From Chitinophagaceae bacterium (GTDB taxonomy: Bacteria; Bacteroidota; Bacteroidia; Chitinophagales; Chitinophagaceae), in contig JACMKU010000095.1 in the NCBI GenBank assembly GCA_014379965.1, positions 1-58,596 of the forward strand: a stretch of 58,596 bases of DNA, given 5' to 3'. Position 1 is the stretch's first letter, and each line of letters opens with the position of its first letter. The translations under genes were made by a program, and so were the position numbers. Below are positions 14,205 to 23,410 of this stretch, one piece after another. The notes beneath the pieces are model-generated. The model had not been told where the DNA came from and made no database searches. It saw only the letters and a list, made by a program, of their open reading frames with translations.

Positions 14205-15725
14205 ATGTATGTAATAAAACTATCTGCCTTGACGAAGACAATTTTATTCTTTTGGTTCCTTTCTTTTTCGGGGAGTTGCTTCACTCAACAGAATAGTTTC
14301 AAATGTGCCTGTTCAAGAATAGGCCTTGATTCCTTGTGGGCGGACAGCAATAAAGTCTCCTGTTACTTAATTCCGGTTCCAAAGCAGACGGCGAATCCCT
14401 CCAAGGGGAAACTCTACATTGCTGCGGTAGTAACACCCTCCCTAACGAAATCAAATGAACCACCGTTATTATACCTCCATGGAGGACCGGGGATTGCCAC
14501 GGTAGGAAATGTGCCACGCTATCTAAGATCAAAGACATGGAAGTTGCTCAGGGAGAAAAGGCCGATAATATTCTTTGATTATCGCGGTACGGGGTTTTCT
14601 GAACCTAATCTTTGTCCAGGAATGAAGGACTCGCTGTCTAAATTTTCGAGGAGTAATTCTGGGGAAGAGGCAAGGAAGGCGTATAAGATATCTTTATATA
14701 AGAAATGTCATGACCAGTCATTGTCAGAAGGGATAGATATTTCATCTTTCAACTCCGCTCAACTGGCCGACGATGCGGCAGAGTTGTGTAGGGCATTGAA
14801 AATTTCAAACTGGAGTGTTTACGGAGTTTCGTACGGCACGACGGTGGGGTTAAACCTGCTTCGCAATCACGGTAAGCATATCACCAGTATTATACTCGAT
14901 TCTCCATTTCCACCAAACGCACCATGGCTGGATTTCATTCGCCCCTTCGATACCTGTTTTAATGTACTCGAGAGTAATATATCCAAGGACCCCGAAGCCT
15001 TTGCTCGCTTCCCTTCGATCAGGGCTGATTTCGTAAAAGCTGTTTCCAGGTTGAATAAGACCCCGGTTAAAATAAAAGGAAACGGAGATGCGGAGGGATA
15101 TGATTATTACGGCGACGATTTTGCATGGAGTATTTGGAGTGCCATGTTGAGCCCAAAGTCAATTCCATTCGTTCCTCTCGCCATTCACGAAGTTGGCAAT
15201 GGTAATGATTCAATTCTTTCAAAATGGGTTGAGGCATTTAACGACCCCAATTCCTTCGGTCGATTTTCGGAGCCCCAGAGTAAAGCGGTCTCCTGTTATG
15301 AGGCGAGGCCTAGAACCGTTGAGGAGACGAAGGTGTCCCTGCTTTCAAACTACCCGGAGTTTTCTTCATTCTTTGTGGATTTTGAAGGTGAGCTTTGTGA
15401 TGCGTGGCAGCCTCGAAGCGCAGGTTCCGAAGTGTTTCAACCCGTCGTAAGTGATGTTCCCGCATTAGTATTATCAGGGGAGTACGATCCTGTATGTCCG
15501 CCGCTTTTCGGGGAGATCACGGCTAAGGGTTTATCAAAATCAACATTGCTTATCGTTCCTTCTGCCTCTCATGCCGTCATACATGCGGATGATTGCCTTA
15601 GGAAGATCGCCGAAGAGTTTTTGTCGAATCCTGGATTGAAGCCAGGAACGGAATGTGTAAGTAGGCGTTCCGGAATTAAGTTTGTATACGAAAATCTAGA
15701 AAAAACGCTTTCCAACTTTAACTAG
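14205..15725 (+). CDS. Exported alpha/beta hydrolase, proline iminopeptidase/TAP-like
   Basis: This 506-residue protein has a signal segment (LFFWFLSFSGSCFTQQ), so it is exported. The hydrolase core has LLYLHGGPG (oxyanion motif HGGPG typical of prolyl aminopeptidases), FFDYRGTGFS, nucleophile Ser209 in GVSYG, Asp428 in GEYDPVCPP and His456 in SASHAVIH, a complete triad with a TAP-like C-terminal domain. It probably removes N-terminal residues from peptides or hydrolyses esters. ATG 14205 is chosen because earlier in-frame starts lie inside the tandem repeat. A small lipoprotein gene follows 6 bp downstream. Confidence 0.88.
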   Translation: MYVIKLSALTKTILFFWFLSFSGSCFTQQNSFKCACSRIGLDSLWADSNKVSCYLIPVPKQTANPSKGKLYIAAVVTPSLTKSNEPPLLYLHGGPGIATVGNVPRYLRSKTWKLLREKRPIIFFDYRGTGFSEPNLCPGMKDSLSKFSRSNSGEEARKAYKISLYKKCHDQSLSEGIDISSFNSAQLADDAAELCRALKISNWSVYGVSYGTTVGLNLLRNHGKHITSIILDSPFPPNAPWLDFIRPFDTCFNVLESNISKDPEAFARFPSIRADFVKAVSRLNKTPVKIKGNGDAEGYDYYGDDFAWSIWSAMLSPKSIPFVPLAIHEVGNGNDSILSKWVEAFNDPNSFGRFSEPQSKAVSCYEARPRTVEETKVSLLSNYPEFSSFFVDFEGELCDAWQPRSAGSEVFQPVVSDVPALVLSGEYDPVCPPLFGEITAKGLSKSTLLIVPSASHAVIHADDCLRKIAEEFLSNPGLKPGTECVSRRSGIKFVYENLEKTLSNFN

Positions 15726-15731
15726 TTTCCA

Positions 15732-16163
15732 ATGCGGCTATTCATCTTAATATTTTCAATTTCTCTAGTCTTAGCCTGCGGACAGACACAAACCAAACCC
15801 TCTAATATTGTAGTGGACAGGTTTGAAGAGTTTAAGAAGAAAGAAAAGTTCATAGCGGATACTTCCATTTTTTATCTCGGTGTTGCAGAACCTTCATTGC
15901 GTGAAAGTTTATCACAAAGGATAAACCAGGCAGCTGACGATTTCAATACTGTGGCGTCAAAGCCCAGTCCAACAGACTATGAATACCTGGAAAAGATAAA
16001 GACTGGCCTCGAAAGATTTGATGGTAACAGTCTAGATACGGAGGATAGAGAACGCATTTGCCTTTATTTCGAGGAGCTAATGGACAGTGTTGGGCTTGCA
16101 AGTTCTGGGGGATTACTCAATACATTTATGTATGGGTTTGATCCGAATGATGCAAAAAAATAA
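15732..16163 (+). CDS. Small lipoprotein, unknown function
   Basis: The 143-residue protein has a lipobox (SLVLAC, Cys16). The mature part is helical and charged (RFEEFKKKEKFIAD..., ISQRINQAADDF), with no known domain recognised. It starts 6 bp after the hydrolase stop codon on the same strand, so the two are surely co-transcribed and may act together at the envelope. Confidence 0.7.
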   Translation: MRLFILIFSISLVLACGQTQTKPSNIVVDRFEEFKKKEKFIADTSIFYLGVAEPSLRESLSQRINQAADDFNTVASKPSPTDYEYLEKIKTGLERFDGNSLDTEDRERICLYFEELMDSVGLASSGGLLNTFMYGFDPNDAKK

Positions 16164-16249
16164 CATATACTTCAAAATGGATTTAAGAGAGGAAACGTGC
16201 GGTTTCCCGGAACAGTCAATGTTAAACAAACACAAAGTGAGATGATGTA

Positions 16250-16666
16250 ATGGAATCTAGTAACGAACTGAGTTCACAAAGACTGTATCACGGAACGAAG
16301 GCTGATTTGAAGCCCGGTGACCTGATCGAACCCGGCTTCAATTCAAACTACGGTAAAAGGAAAAAGGCATCATATGTATACCTATCCGCCACGCTGGATG
16401 CGGCTATCTGGGGAGCCGAACTTGCGTTGGGCGATGGGCCCGGAAGAATTTATTTAGTTGAGGCGACTGGACCCATGGAAGATGATCCTAACCTCACAGA
16501 CAAGAAATTTCCAGGTAATCCAACAAAATCATATCGTACAGCAAAACCACTCAGGGTCATCGGTGAAGTCACGGATTGGCAGGGGCACGCTCCTGAGCAA
16601 CTCAAGGCAATGAGGGATCATCTTGATCGGCTAAAGGACCTTGGTATAGAGGCAATCGAGGATTGA
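16250..16666 (+). CDS. arr: NAD-dependent rifamycin ADP-ribosyltransferase
   Basis: This 138-residue protein carries the Arr pattern from end to end: LYHGTKADLKPGDLIEPG, then YVYLSATLDAAIWGAELALG, RIYLVEATGP, DDPNLTDKKFPGNPTKSYRT and PLRVIGEV. Length and order match the family (about 140 aa). Arr enzymes transfer ADP-ribose from NAD+ to the C23 hydroxyl of rifampicin, inactivating it. No integron, transposase or other resistance gene is nearby, so this is a chromosomal environmental copy. It has its own spacer (86 bp) from the lipoprotein gene. Confidence 0.93.
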   Translation: MESSNELSSQRLYHGTKADLKPGDLIEPGFNSNYGKRKKASYVYLSATLDAAIWGAELALGDGPGRIYLVEATGPMEDDPNLTDKKFPGNPTKSYRTAKPLRVIGEVTDWQGHAPEQLKAMRDHLDRLKDLGIEAIED

Positions 16667-16710
16667 ATCGAAATTTAGTCGATTAGGAAAAGTAAATTCA
16701 CTTTCCAACT

Positions 16711-17382
16711 TCATTCTCGTTTGGTAATCTTCAAATCCTTAAAGAACCCTTCCGTACCAACGTCTACCCACAATCCCACACCCCCTTCAGCATCCGCTCC
16801 GTGTTTTAGGTCATTCACAATCAGGCAAGGCTGTTCATTCCTGTCGATAAATAGTTTTGCCTGGGCATCCTGTATTTCAATCCTAAGGGTTATCCATTTA
16901 TTCAACTCCATATCCGCATACGATTCATATCGCTCGGGTGCCTCCTTTCGGAGTCGATCGAATTTGTAGTCGGGATATGAGAAATACTGGGTAGAATGAT
17001 TTCTCCGTACCTGGTCATTCGCCCGACCATTCGTGGGGCGGATATAAATGCTCTCAAACTTTGTGTTGCTGTCATTGATCCGAAACGCAACACCGATAAA
17101 TCCTCTTGCGAACTCCGTCGCGTTCTTCAATAGCCTGCCCAACACCTTTACCTCAATAGTACCATTCTTAAAATTGACTCCCCGGATTTTCACATAGGTC
17201 GGTTCGTCGGCTTTTTTCACAGCAGAGTCTTTTATCACTTTTAACACCTCCCTGCCCATAGCCCTATCCATTGCCATATATACATTCACAGCTTCGATCG
17301 TGTTAGCATCGAGCCTGATCTTTTGCGAATAAGTGTCAATTGAGAGTAATATGCCTGCGATGATGAATGCGGACCTTCCCAT
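16711..17382 (-). CDS. Exported DUF1080-like (LamG-fold) protein
   Basis: A signal peptide (about residues 1-19) precedes one concanavalin-A-like jelly-roll domain: VKIRGVNFKNGTIEVKVLG, FIGVAFRINDSNTKFESIYIRPTNGRA, NKWITLRIEIQDAQAKLFIDRNEQPCL, GGVGLWVDVGTEGFFKDLKI. This is the layout of DUF1080/3-keto-disaccharide-hydrolase-type domains, which bind or cleave sugars. The length (223 aa) is that of a single domain. It is convergent with arr and unlinked to other carbohydrate genes. Confidence 0.78.
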   Translation of the reverse strand: MGRSAFIIAGILLSIDTYSQKIRLDANTIEAVNVYMAMDRAMGREVLKVIKDSAVKKADEPTYVKIRGVNFKNGTIEVKVLGRLLKNATEFARGFIGVAFRINDSNTKFESIYIRPTNGRANDQVRRNHSTQYFSYPDYKFDRLRKEAPERYESYADMELNKWITLRIEIQDAQAKLFIDRNEQPCLIVNDLKHGADAEGGVGLWVDVGTEGFFKDLKITKRE

Positions 17383-17638
17383 GGGATTAAGTTAAGGAAT
17401 AAAGGACGTTATACCTGTGCAAAGAATCCGAAACGTTTCCAAAACGTGAACATCTGACCACCAGGCAATGATCTCTCCGGAGCACGGTAAGATTTTGAAA
17501 CATAATTTGATACGTCAGCACCTTGTAAGGCGCCGTTGTATCATGTAGTCTGGACGGTCCTTGAATGAGGCTATGACCGATTTTCCGATCCCCGATTTAA
17601 TACATTTTAAATAGCTTTAGATCACTTAAATGTATGGG

Positions 17639-19309
17639 ATGAAGCATCTGATGCTTTTCGTCTGTTTTGTTCTATGTGGGCACTCCCTCTTTGCTCAAAA
17701 GGATTCCAGTCTAATTATCCTTCAACATGTAAACGTAATTGATGGCATTTCGAATTCGCCACTAATCGATGTCACAGTCACTATAAAGAACGCCAAGATC
17801 ACTTCCATAAAGCGGGGCAGTGCGAAGACACTCCCTACAGCGATTGTTCTTGATCTGAAGGGTAAATGGGTTCTGCCTGGTTATATAGACGCCCATGTAC
17901 ATTTTTACCATATTGATTCTGCAAGAAATGCTTTAGCGACGGGCGTGACCACTGCGCGTACAATGGGAGCAAATAAATTCTTTGACATACAACTTCGACA
18001 GGCGCATAACACCGGGGACAATCATATACCTGACGTAGTAGCAGCAGGCTATGGCATAAGGCCCGACATGCCCGAGGAGTTTTATTCGGCTTTTCCAGCT
18101 TTGAGCGATATGAAACCCGAAGTGAAAGGAGGGGAGAACGTGCGCCGTCTAGTCAGAGCATTGGTCTCAGCAAAAGTGAACCTCATTAAGGTTTTTGCCA
18201 CGGAGCGGGCAGGAACACCTGGAACAGATCCACGAAAACGGACCTTTACCAATGAAGAATTGATGGCTATTGTTGACGAGGCTAAAAAAGAGGGAATACG
18301 AGTAGCAGCGCATGCCCACGGGGATGAGGGTGCCTATGCTGCAGTACAAGCTGGCGTATTCTCCATCGAACATGGAACTTATTTGAGTGATTCTACACTT
18401 TCCATGATGAAGCAAATGGGCACCTATTTAGTTCCTACATTTTCGTACTGGAAACAGGTGGGGGCTAGTCTGCAGAATCGGGAGAATCCTGTCTTAGCTG
18501 AACGAATTAGAACGTTCGAACAACTGATAACTGAAGTAACGAAGCGGGCGTACAAAATGGGTATTCCGATTGCTGCTGGTACCGACACGCGATACTCAAT
18601 CGCCGGCCTTACCATTGCCACTGAAGCCATGCAATTACAAAAGGCAGGACTAAGCGCTATGGATGTTATTAAGTCAATGACATCAGTTTCTGCCAAATGC
18701 CTGGGAATCGACAAGTCGACCGGCAGTCTAAAGAAAGGATTGGATGCGGACATTCTTATCCTGGAGAAGAATCCATTAGAAGGCCTTGATGCCTTGAGGT
18801 CGATAAAGATGGTGATCAATGATGGTAGGATTGTTATCAATAATTCCAGCGCCGTCGCTGTAAATAGAACGACAACTAGTACCGGTTCAAACTTTGAAAA
18901 AGAAAAAAGGACAAGCCGATCCAAAAGCCTGAATACGCTGGACAGCATTGACCGGGCAAACCAGGAAATGGTAAGATCCTCTGGCAATGATGTAACCAAG
19001 GCTCACGTGTCATTGCAAGACAGTTTAATCGACCTTTCGGCCAACATAAGAAAAGACCATAGGATTTTTGGTTATGCGCATCCCGACGTGAAATCAGAAA
19101 GGATTTTCCTACTATCCGTTTTTACAAATGATGTCGAGAATAATCCTTTTAACTGTAGGCTTGGGGCATATTACGACACGCGTGGGATGAAAGATCTGAC
19201 ACTAAAGTATATGGCCTCAGTGGGAGAATTTGTCAGGGCCATCGCTATAGATAAATCGAATAAGTCGACCGTGTTATATTTTGAAAGGAAGTGGATTGAA
19301 TTTGACTGA
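17639..19309 (+). CDS. Exported amidohydrolase with C-terminal extension
   Basis: After a signal peptide (MKHLMLFVCFVLCGHSLFAQ) residues about 25-410 form an imidazolonepropionase/prolidase-like amidohydrolase. It has DAHVH (His86, His88), HAHGDEG, SIEHGTYL and the metal Asp in AGTDTRYS, then GLDADILILEKNP closing the beta-sandwich. Residues about 415-556 are an added, largely helical domain with no match I recognise. Members hydrolyse cyclic amides or X-Pro peptides in the periplasm. ATG 17639 is preferred to ATG 17630 because the signal peptide then starts correctly. Confidence 0.85.
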   Translation: MKHLMLFVCFVLCGHSLFAQKDSSLIILQHVNVIDGISNSPLIDVTVTIKNAKITSIKRGSAKTLPTAIVLDLKGKWVLPGYIDAHVHFYHIDSARNALATGVTTARTMGANKFFDIQLRQAHNTGDNHIPDVVAAGYGIRPDMPEEFYSAFPALSDMKPEVKGGENVRRLVRALVSAKVNLIKVFATERAGTPGTDPRKRTFTNEELMAIVDEAKKEGIRVAAHAHGDEGAYAAVQAGVFSIEHGTYLSDSTLSMMKQMGTYLVPTFSYWKQVGASLQNRENPVLAERIRTFEQLITEVTKRAYKMGIPIAAGTDTRYSIAGLTIATEAMQLQKAGLSAMDVIKSMTSVSAKCLGIDKSTGSLKKGLDADILILEKNPLEGLDALRSIKMVINDGRIVINNSSAVAVNRTTTSTGSNFEKEKRTSRSKSLNTLDSIDRANQEMVRSSGNDVTKAHVSLQDSLIDLSANIRKDHRIFGYAHPDVKSERIFLLSVFTNDVENNPFNCRLGAYYDTRGMKDLTLKYMASVGEFVRAIAIDKSNKSTVLYFERKWIEFD

Positions 19310-19500
19310 TAACACGAGTGCACACGCATTTCAAGCCATCTCGAGTTTTTCGGATGCTGACTTAAGAATGTATCTTCATCGAAATGTAATGATTGGTGTC
19401 AGCTGCCCAATTTTAGTCACTCGGATTTCAACATTTAAATATGTACCAAAGAAAAACGTCTCGTATAACTGCGCCTGTATCCACGCTAGCGTTTCGGCAT

Positions 19501-20481
19501 ATGTTTTTTTTCTTATGCTGCAGTACATCTTCGTTCGCGCAGGGGAAATCTCAGCCGATTATTGATATGCATATTCATGCCAACCACGCTAATTTTGCGG
19601 GGATGGTTCCCATGACTCTTTGCGTTTTCAACGAGGAGTTCCCAGCCACACCAACCGGTAAGGATTGGGGCGACACTTTAATCGCTGCAGCTAAGAAATG
19701 TAAGTATCCCCTGGTGTCAGAAGTTACGGATGATGATGTAATGAACAGGACCTTTGATCTCTTCAGGAAGCATAACATGTATGGAGTAACAAGTGGTCGA
19801 CTCACGGAGGTCTGGCATAAAGCAGAATCCAGAAGAGTCATACCCAGTTTTTATCTACGTGGTGACGGCGCAGACCCATCGCCTGACTCTCTTCGAAACC
19901 TCTTCACCCAGGGACGATTTAAGGTCTTAGGGGAAATAGCAGTGCAGTATAATGGTATGGCGCCAGACGATCCTTTCCTCACTCCGTATTGGGCATTAGC
20001 GGAAGAGCTTGACATTCCTGTAGGCATTCATATCGGCCCCGGTCCAATTGGCGCACCTTACCTTGGTTGGGATAAGTATAGGGCCAAATTGCATAGTCCA
20101 TTGAAATTGGAAGAAATCCTGGTCAAGCATCCGAAATTGCGTGTATATATTATGCATGCAGCATGGCCTATGGTTAATGAATTGTTGGCACTACTATGGA
20201 CACACCCGCAAGTGTACCTGGACATTAGTGGAATTGTGACCGATTTAAGCAAACCGGCATTTCATTCTTATTTGGAGCAAATAGTTAAGGCTGGTTTCTG
20301 TAATAGGGTGTTGTATGGCTCCGACCAGATGATTTGGCCTGAACTGATAAATAAATCAATAGAAGCCATTGAATCAGCCATTTTTCTGTCGAAGAAACAA
20401 AAGAGAGATATTTTTTATAATAATGCGGCAAGATTTCTGAAACTTTCCCAAAAAGAAATAGACATGCATCATGGGAAATGA
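19501..20481 (+). CDS. Exported amidohydrolase_2 family metal-dependent hydrolase
   Basis: The 326-residue TIM-barrel protein has a signal peptide (MFFFLCCSTSSFAQ) and metal ligands in DMHIHANH (His24, His26). HIGPGP, YIMHAAWPM and YGSDQMIWP supply the further histidines and the active-site Asp. The group includes decarboxylases and lactonases; the substrate is unknown. It follows the other amidohydrolase 191 bp downstream on the same strand. A 20-residue longer start at 19441 exists but would bury the signal peptide. Confidence 0.83.
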   Translation: MFFFLCCSTSSFAQGKSQPIIDMHIHANHANFAGMVPMTLCVFNEEFPATPTGKDWGDTLIAAAKKCKYPLVSEVTDDDVMNRTFDLFRKHNMYGVTSGRLTEVWHKAESRRVIPSFYLRGDGADPSPDSLRNLFTQGRFKVLGEIAVQYNGMAPDDPFLTPYWALAEELDIPVGIHIGPGPIGAPYLGWDKYRAKLHSPLKLEEILVKHPKLRVYIMHAAWPMVNELLALLWTHPQVYLDISGIVTDLSKPAFHSYLEQIVKAGFCNRVLYGSDQMIWPELINKSIEAIESAIFLSKKQKRDIFYNNAARFLKLSQKEIDMHHGK

Positions 20482-20523
20482 GTTCAGTTGATTAAGTTGC
20501 TTTGTTGCGAGGGGTTTTCCGCC

Positions 20524-20544
20524 TTTGTTGGTGCTCTCTCGAGC
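20524..20544 (+). repeat. TTGTTGGTGCTC repeat, single-arm remnant
   Basis: TTTGTTGGTGCTCTCTCGAGC matches the left arm of the inverted repeats at 21849, 23428 and 23567, but no right arm follows. It lies about 40 bp behind the amidohydrolase stop. Confidence 0.5.
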
Positions 20545-20687
20545 TATCGGATTCGAAACGTTTGCAAACCAGATGGAGATTCCTGAAATGCTGACTGAAG
20601 AATGTACCTTCATAGACTAAGTGGCGATTGGTGTTAGCAAGGTGTTGTCCCCAGAAAACTAGACGTTAAATGGAATAATTAAAAAGT

Positions 20688-21086
20688 ATGATTAGGATTA
20701 TCGCTTTTTGTTTTTCAATCGTTTCGTTGATCTCATGCCAGCCAGACATTGTGCGCCAGGACCCGATAGCCGCAAGACAACTTCATGCAGAAGGCATGGA
20801 AATCCTTGAGAATAGAATTTCGATTCAGGATACAGATGAAGGAATTGCGATGGAGCTTAATAAGAAAGCGATTGAGAAATTTTCGGCCGCTTATAAAATG
20901 GATACCTCCTTTACAAAGGCCGTACTTTTTGCTTCAGAATGTACCATGTATGGGAAGGACTATAAAAGTTGTATTTATTTTACTTCTAAATTGAAGGAAA
21001 TAGATAATTCAAAACGCAACCAGGATTTTTGCGAGGGAAGGATAGCGTATTGTGAAAAGCAACTGCAGGCGGAAGAAGAAAAATAA
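20688..21086 (+). CDS. Small lipoprotein with TPR-like helices
   Basis: The 132-residue protein has a lipobox (SLISC). The mature part resembles a short tetratricopeptide pair (ELNKKAIEKFSAAYKMDTSFTKAVLFASECTMYGKDYKSCIYFTSKLKEID), suggesting protein-protein contact at the membrane. No partner is evident and the family is not recognised. Confidence 0.65.
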   Translation: MIRIIAFCFSIVSLISCQPDIVRQDPIAARQLHAEGMEILENRISIQDTDEGIAMELNKKAIEKFSAAYKMDTSFTKAVLFASECTMYGKDYKSCIYFTSKLKEIDNSKRNQDFCEGRIAYCEKQLQAEEEK

Positions 21087-21271
21087 GGCTTTGCAACTGT
21101 CCGGACCAGCATGGAGACTATTCCCGAGCGTAGACACAACTGCATCAAGTAAAATGGCATTGACGTAGCCTGAGGAATTACTGATACGAGCGAAGCAGGT
21201 TTTTTCTTGAAACGAATAATTTCCATTCTATCTTAAATTCAGTAAACTTTTAAAGAAAATGTATGACTGTT

Positions 21272-21766
21272 ATGAAAAAACTTTCCATTGCGATCTTCTT
21301 GTTTTCGTTTTTACAGCAAGCAAACGCGCAAACCAGAGAACCATCTGCCGAACACAAGAAATTATCTGCTATTGTGGGACGTTGGACCATTCAAGGAATG
21401 GAGGATAGATTTCTGGAAGTCTGTGAAATGTATCAAGGTGGATACTTCTTAGTTTGTAACACCGAATTAAAGACAAAATCCGGCGGACTGAAGAAAGGTG
21501 TGAGTATTATGGGCTATTCTACTGAGGGCAAACATATAACATACTACCACTACGGAAGTTCAGGCGAGAGCCAAACTTTGCGAGGGACATTTGATGACGC
21601 AGGCAACCTTTCTTTTGAGGGTGAGGAGCTAATTAAAGACAAACTAACCAAGACCAGGGTTACTATGGTCAAATCTGGGGAGAACTATAACTTTAAAGAA
21701 GAAACCTCTGTCGACAATGGCCCGTGGGCCATTTCAACAGAGTTTGTATATGTAAAGGCGAAATGA
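21272..21766 (+). CDS. Exported DUF1579-like protein
   Basis: A signal peptide (KKLSIAIFLFSFLQQANAQ) is followed by a lipocalin-like domain: AIVGRWTIQGM, EVCEMYQGGYFLVCNTEL, MGYSTEGKHITYYHYGSSGE, LRGTFDDAGNLSFEGEEL. This is the pattern of DUF1579 and related THAP4/lipocalin folds of unknown function. ATG 21272 is preferred; an alternative ATG 21263 adds three residues. Confidence 0.75.
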   Translation: MKKLSIAIFLFSFLQQANAQTREPSAEHKKLSAIVGRWTIQGMEDRFLEVCEMYQGGYFLVCNTELKTKSGGLKKGVSIMGYSTEGKHITYYHYGSSGESQTLRGTFDDAGNLSFEGEELIKDKLTKTRVTMVKSGENYNFKEETSVDNGPWAISTEFVYVKAK

Positions 21767-21848
21767 TATAAGGGTAGATCGCTCGAATGGAAGTTTAAGT
21801 ACAGTATTCATGAAGGCCTAATCGTGTAGCAAAGAACCAATTTCGGCC

Positions 21849-21915
21849 TTTGTTGGTGTTTCCCGGCTGAATTCGTGAAGACTCAATGCAAGTAAAGCAA
21901 GGGAGCACCAACAAA
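21849..21915. repeat. GTTGGTG inverted repeat
   Basis: Left arm TTTGTTGGTGTTTCCC and right arm GGGAGCACCAACAAA (21901-21915) can pair over about 15 bp with two mismatches, with a 36-bp loop. It belongs to a repeat family confined to 20.5-23.7 kb of this window. Confidence 0.7.
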
Positions 21916-21994
21916 TGTAGTGACCTTACTTTAAACGGTAAGGATGATTGATGCTATCATGTCGGGTTGTTGGTGATTCCTGGTAACCTTGACG

Positions 21995-22573
21995 TTATTT
22001 CCTTGCTGGCTGATAATTCAAGAAAACAGTCCCCGTATCATATTGCCTGAGCTCCAGGAGTTTCAAGTCTCCCCCTTTCGTCTCTTCCGTAAACAGTCTT
22101 CTACCACCTCCCGTTAATACCGGGCAAACCTGCATGTGATATTCATCTATTAATCCTTCATTCATCAACGACTGGGCCAGCGATATGCTTCCCCAGATGA
22201 CCATGTTCTTACCACGCTGGGCTTTAAGATCCCTGATTGCTTCGACAGCATTCCCACCCATGACTTCCGCTTCCGGCCATTTCCCCCATGGTGCCTTTGT
22301 TATTGTATTGGAGAAAACAATCTTCTTTGCCTGGTTCAGTTTGTCGGCAATCACTTCCTTGTCAGTAGTTGCTGTTGGCCAGAATTCAACGAATAATTCA
22401 TAAGTTTTTCTACCTAGCAGAATTGTATCAATCGTGTCCATGAACTTTAGCTGTTCCCTATCGGAATAGGTATTTTCCTCGGCGGTCAATTTGGTAAAGA
22501 AATCCAACTGACCGTTTCGATCTGCCACGTAGCCGTCCATTGAAATCCATTCTTCGAGGATTAGGTTTCGCAT
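21995..22573 (-). CDS. Dihydrofolate reductase family protein (RibD C-terminal type)
   Basis: This 192-residue protein matches the stand-alone DHFR-like/RibD_C group: LEEWISMDGYVA at the N-terminus, TILLGRKTYELFVEFWP, KIVFSNTI, VIWGSISLAQSLMNEGLIDEYHMQVCPVLTGGGRRLF. These enzymes reduce flavin-precursor or pterin-like substrates with NADPH; the exact substrate is unknown. It stands alone, flanked by inverted repeats. Confidence 0.9.
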   Translation of the reverse strand: MRNLILEEWISMDGYVADRNGQLDFFTKLTAEENTYSDREQLKFMDTIDTILLGRKTYELFVEFWPTATTDKEVIADKLNQAKKIVFSNTITKAPWGKWPEAEVMGGNAVEAIRDLKAQRGKNMVIWGSISLAQSLMNEGLIDEYHMQVCPVLTGGGRRLFTEETKGGDLKLLELRQYDTGTVFLNYQPARK

Positions 22574-22673
22574 CGTTTTAAAATTTTCAGTAAAACTATT
22601 ATATTATTAGCGGCCCAGGAGAGGGTCGATGCGACCGTTTTCGGTGGCGTTGCGACAAATTAATATTGCATTT

Positions 22674-22738
22674 CACCTTTGGGTGTTTCCCGGCTATACC
22701 CGAAATCGCTCAAGTTAAGTGAGGGCGTACCAACAAAT
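22674..22738. repeat. Degenerate GTTGGTG inverted repeat
   Basis: CACCTTTGGGTGTTTCCCGG at the left and GAGGGCGTACCAACAAATGG at the right correspond to the arms of the neighbouring family members but with several mismatches; probably an old copy. Confidence 0.5.
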
Positions 22739-22862
22739 GGAGTGGTTGGATTTACCTGTTAGGTATTTCGACTGAGGCCCTGATAGTTAGTGATCACTGA
22801 CCGACCTTATTTAAAAGTAAGTATGTTTGAGCCACTACCTTGAAATGGTAGACTTAAAAAGC

Positions 22863-23384
22863 ATGAACGATTTTGAAATAAGAAGAGTGGCTGTAAATGA
22901 ATGTGAGGAACTTCAAAAGATTAGTAGGCAGACCTTTTTAGAAACATTTTCAGCCGGAAACACCAAAGCCGACATGAGAAAATATCTTGACGAAGGTTTA
23001 TCTAAAGAAAACCTGACCGCTGAACTCCATAACCCAGAATCGGAGTTTTATTTTGCTGTTATTAGCGATCTTGTCATTGGATATTTAAAGTTAAACTTTG
23101 GGCGATCACAAACAGAGTTACAGGATGATAGAGCATTGGAAATAGAAAGGATTTATGTGGTTAACGAATTTCATGGAAAAGTGGTAGGTCAACGGCTTTA
23201 TGAGAAAGCTATGGAAATTGCCAGGCAGAGAAATGCCACGTATGTTTGGTTGGGAGTTTGGGAGGAAAATCCCCGGGCAATAAAATTTTATAAGAAAAAT
23301 GGTTTCCTTGAGTTAGGCAAGCACATTTTCAAGCTAGGCAACTCCGAACAGATTGACATAATGATGAAACTTCCCTTGGTTTAA
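22863..23384 (+). CDS. GNAT family N-acetyltransferase
   Basis: The 173-residue protein has acetyl-CoA-binding motif VNEFHGKVVGQRLYEKAMEIA and the GNAT terminal motif TYVWLGVWEENPRAIKFYKKNGFLELGKH, preceded by ALEIERIYV. This is close to the spermidine/protein acetyltransferase type common in Gram-positive and Bacteroidota genomes. The start is uncertain: ATG 22845 and a TTG further upstream are in frame. ATG 22863 is used because the first beta strand begins three residues later. Confidence 0.88.
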   Translation: MNDFEIRRVAVNECEELQKISRQTFLETFSAGNTKADMRKYLDEGLSKENLTAELHNPESEFYFAVISDLVIGYLKLNFGRSQTELQDDRALEIERIYVVNEFHGKVVGQRLYEKAMEIARQRNATYVWLGVWEENPRAIKFYKKNGFLELGKHIFKLGNSEQIDIMMKLPLV

Positions 23385-23410
23385 TTCGAACTAGAGGTTT
23401 AAGTATTGGG

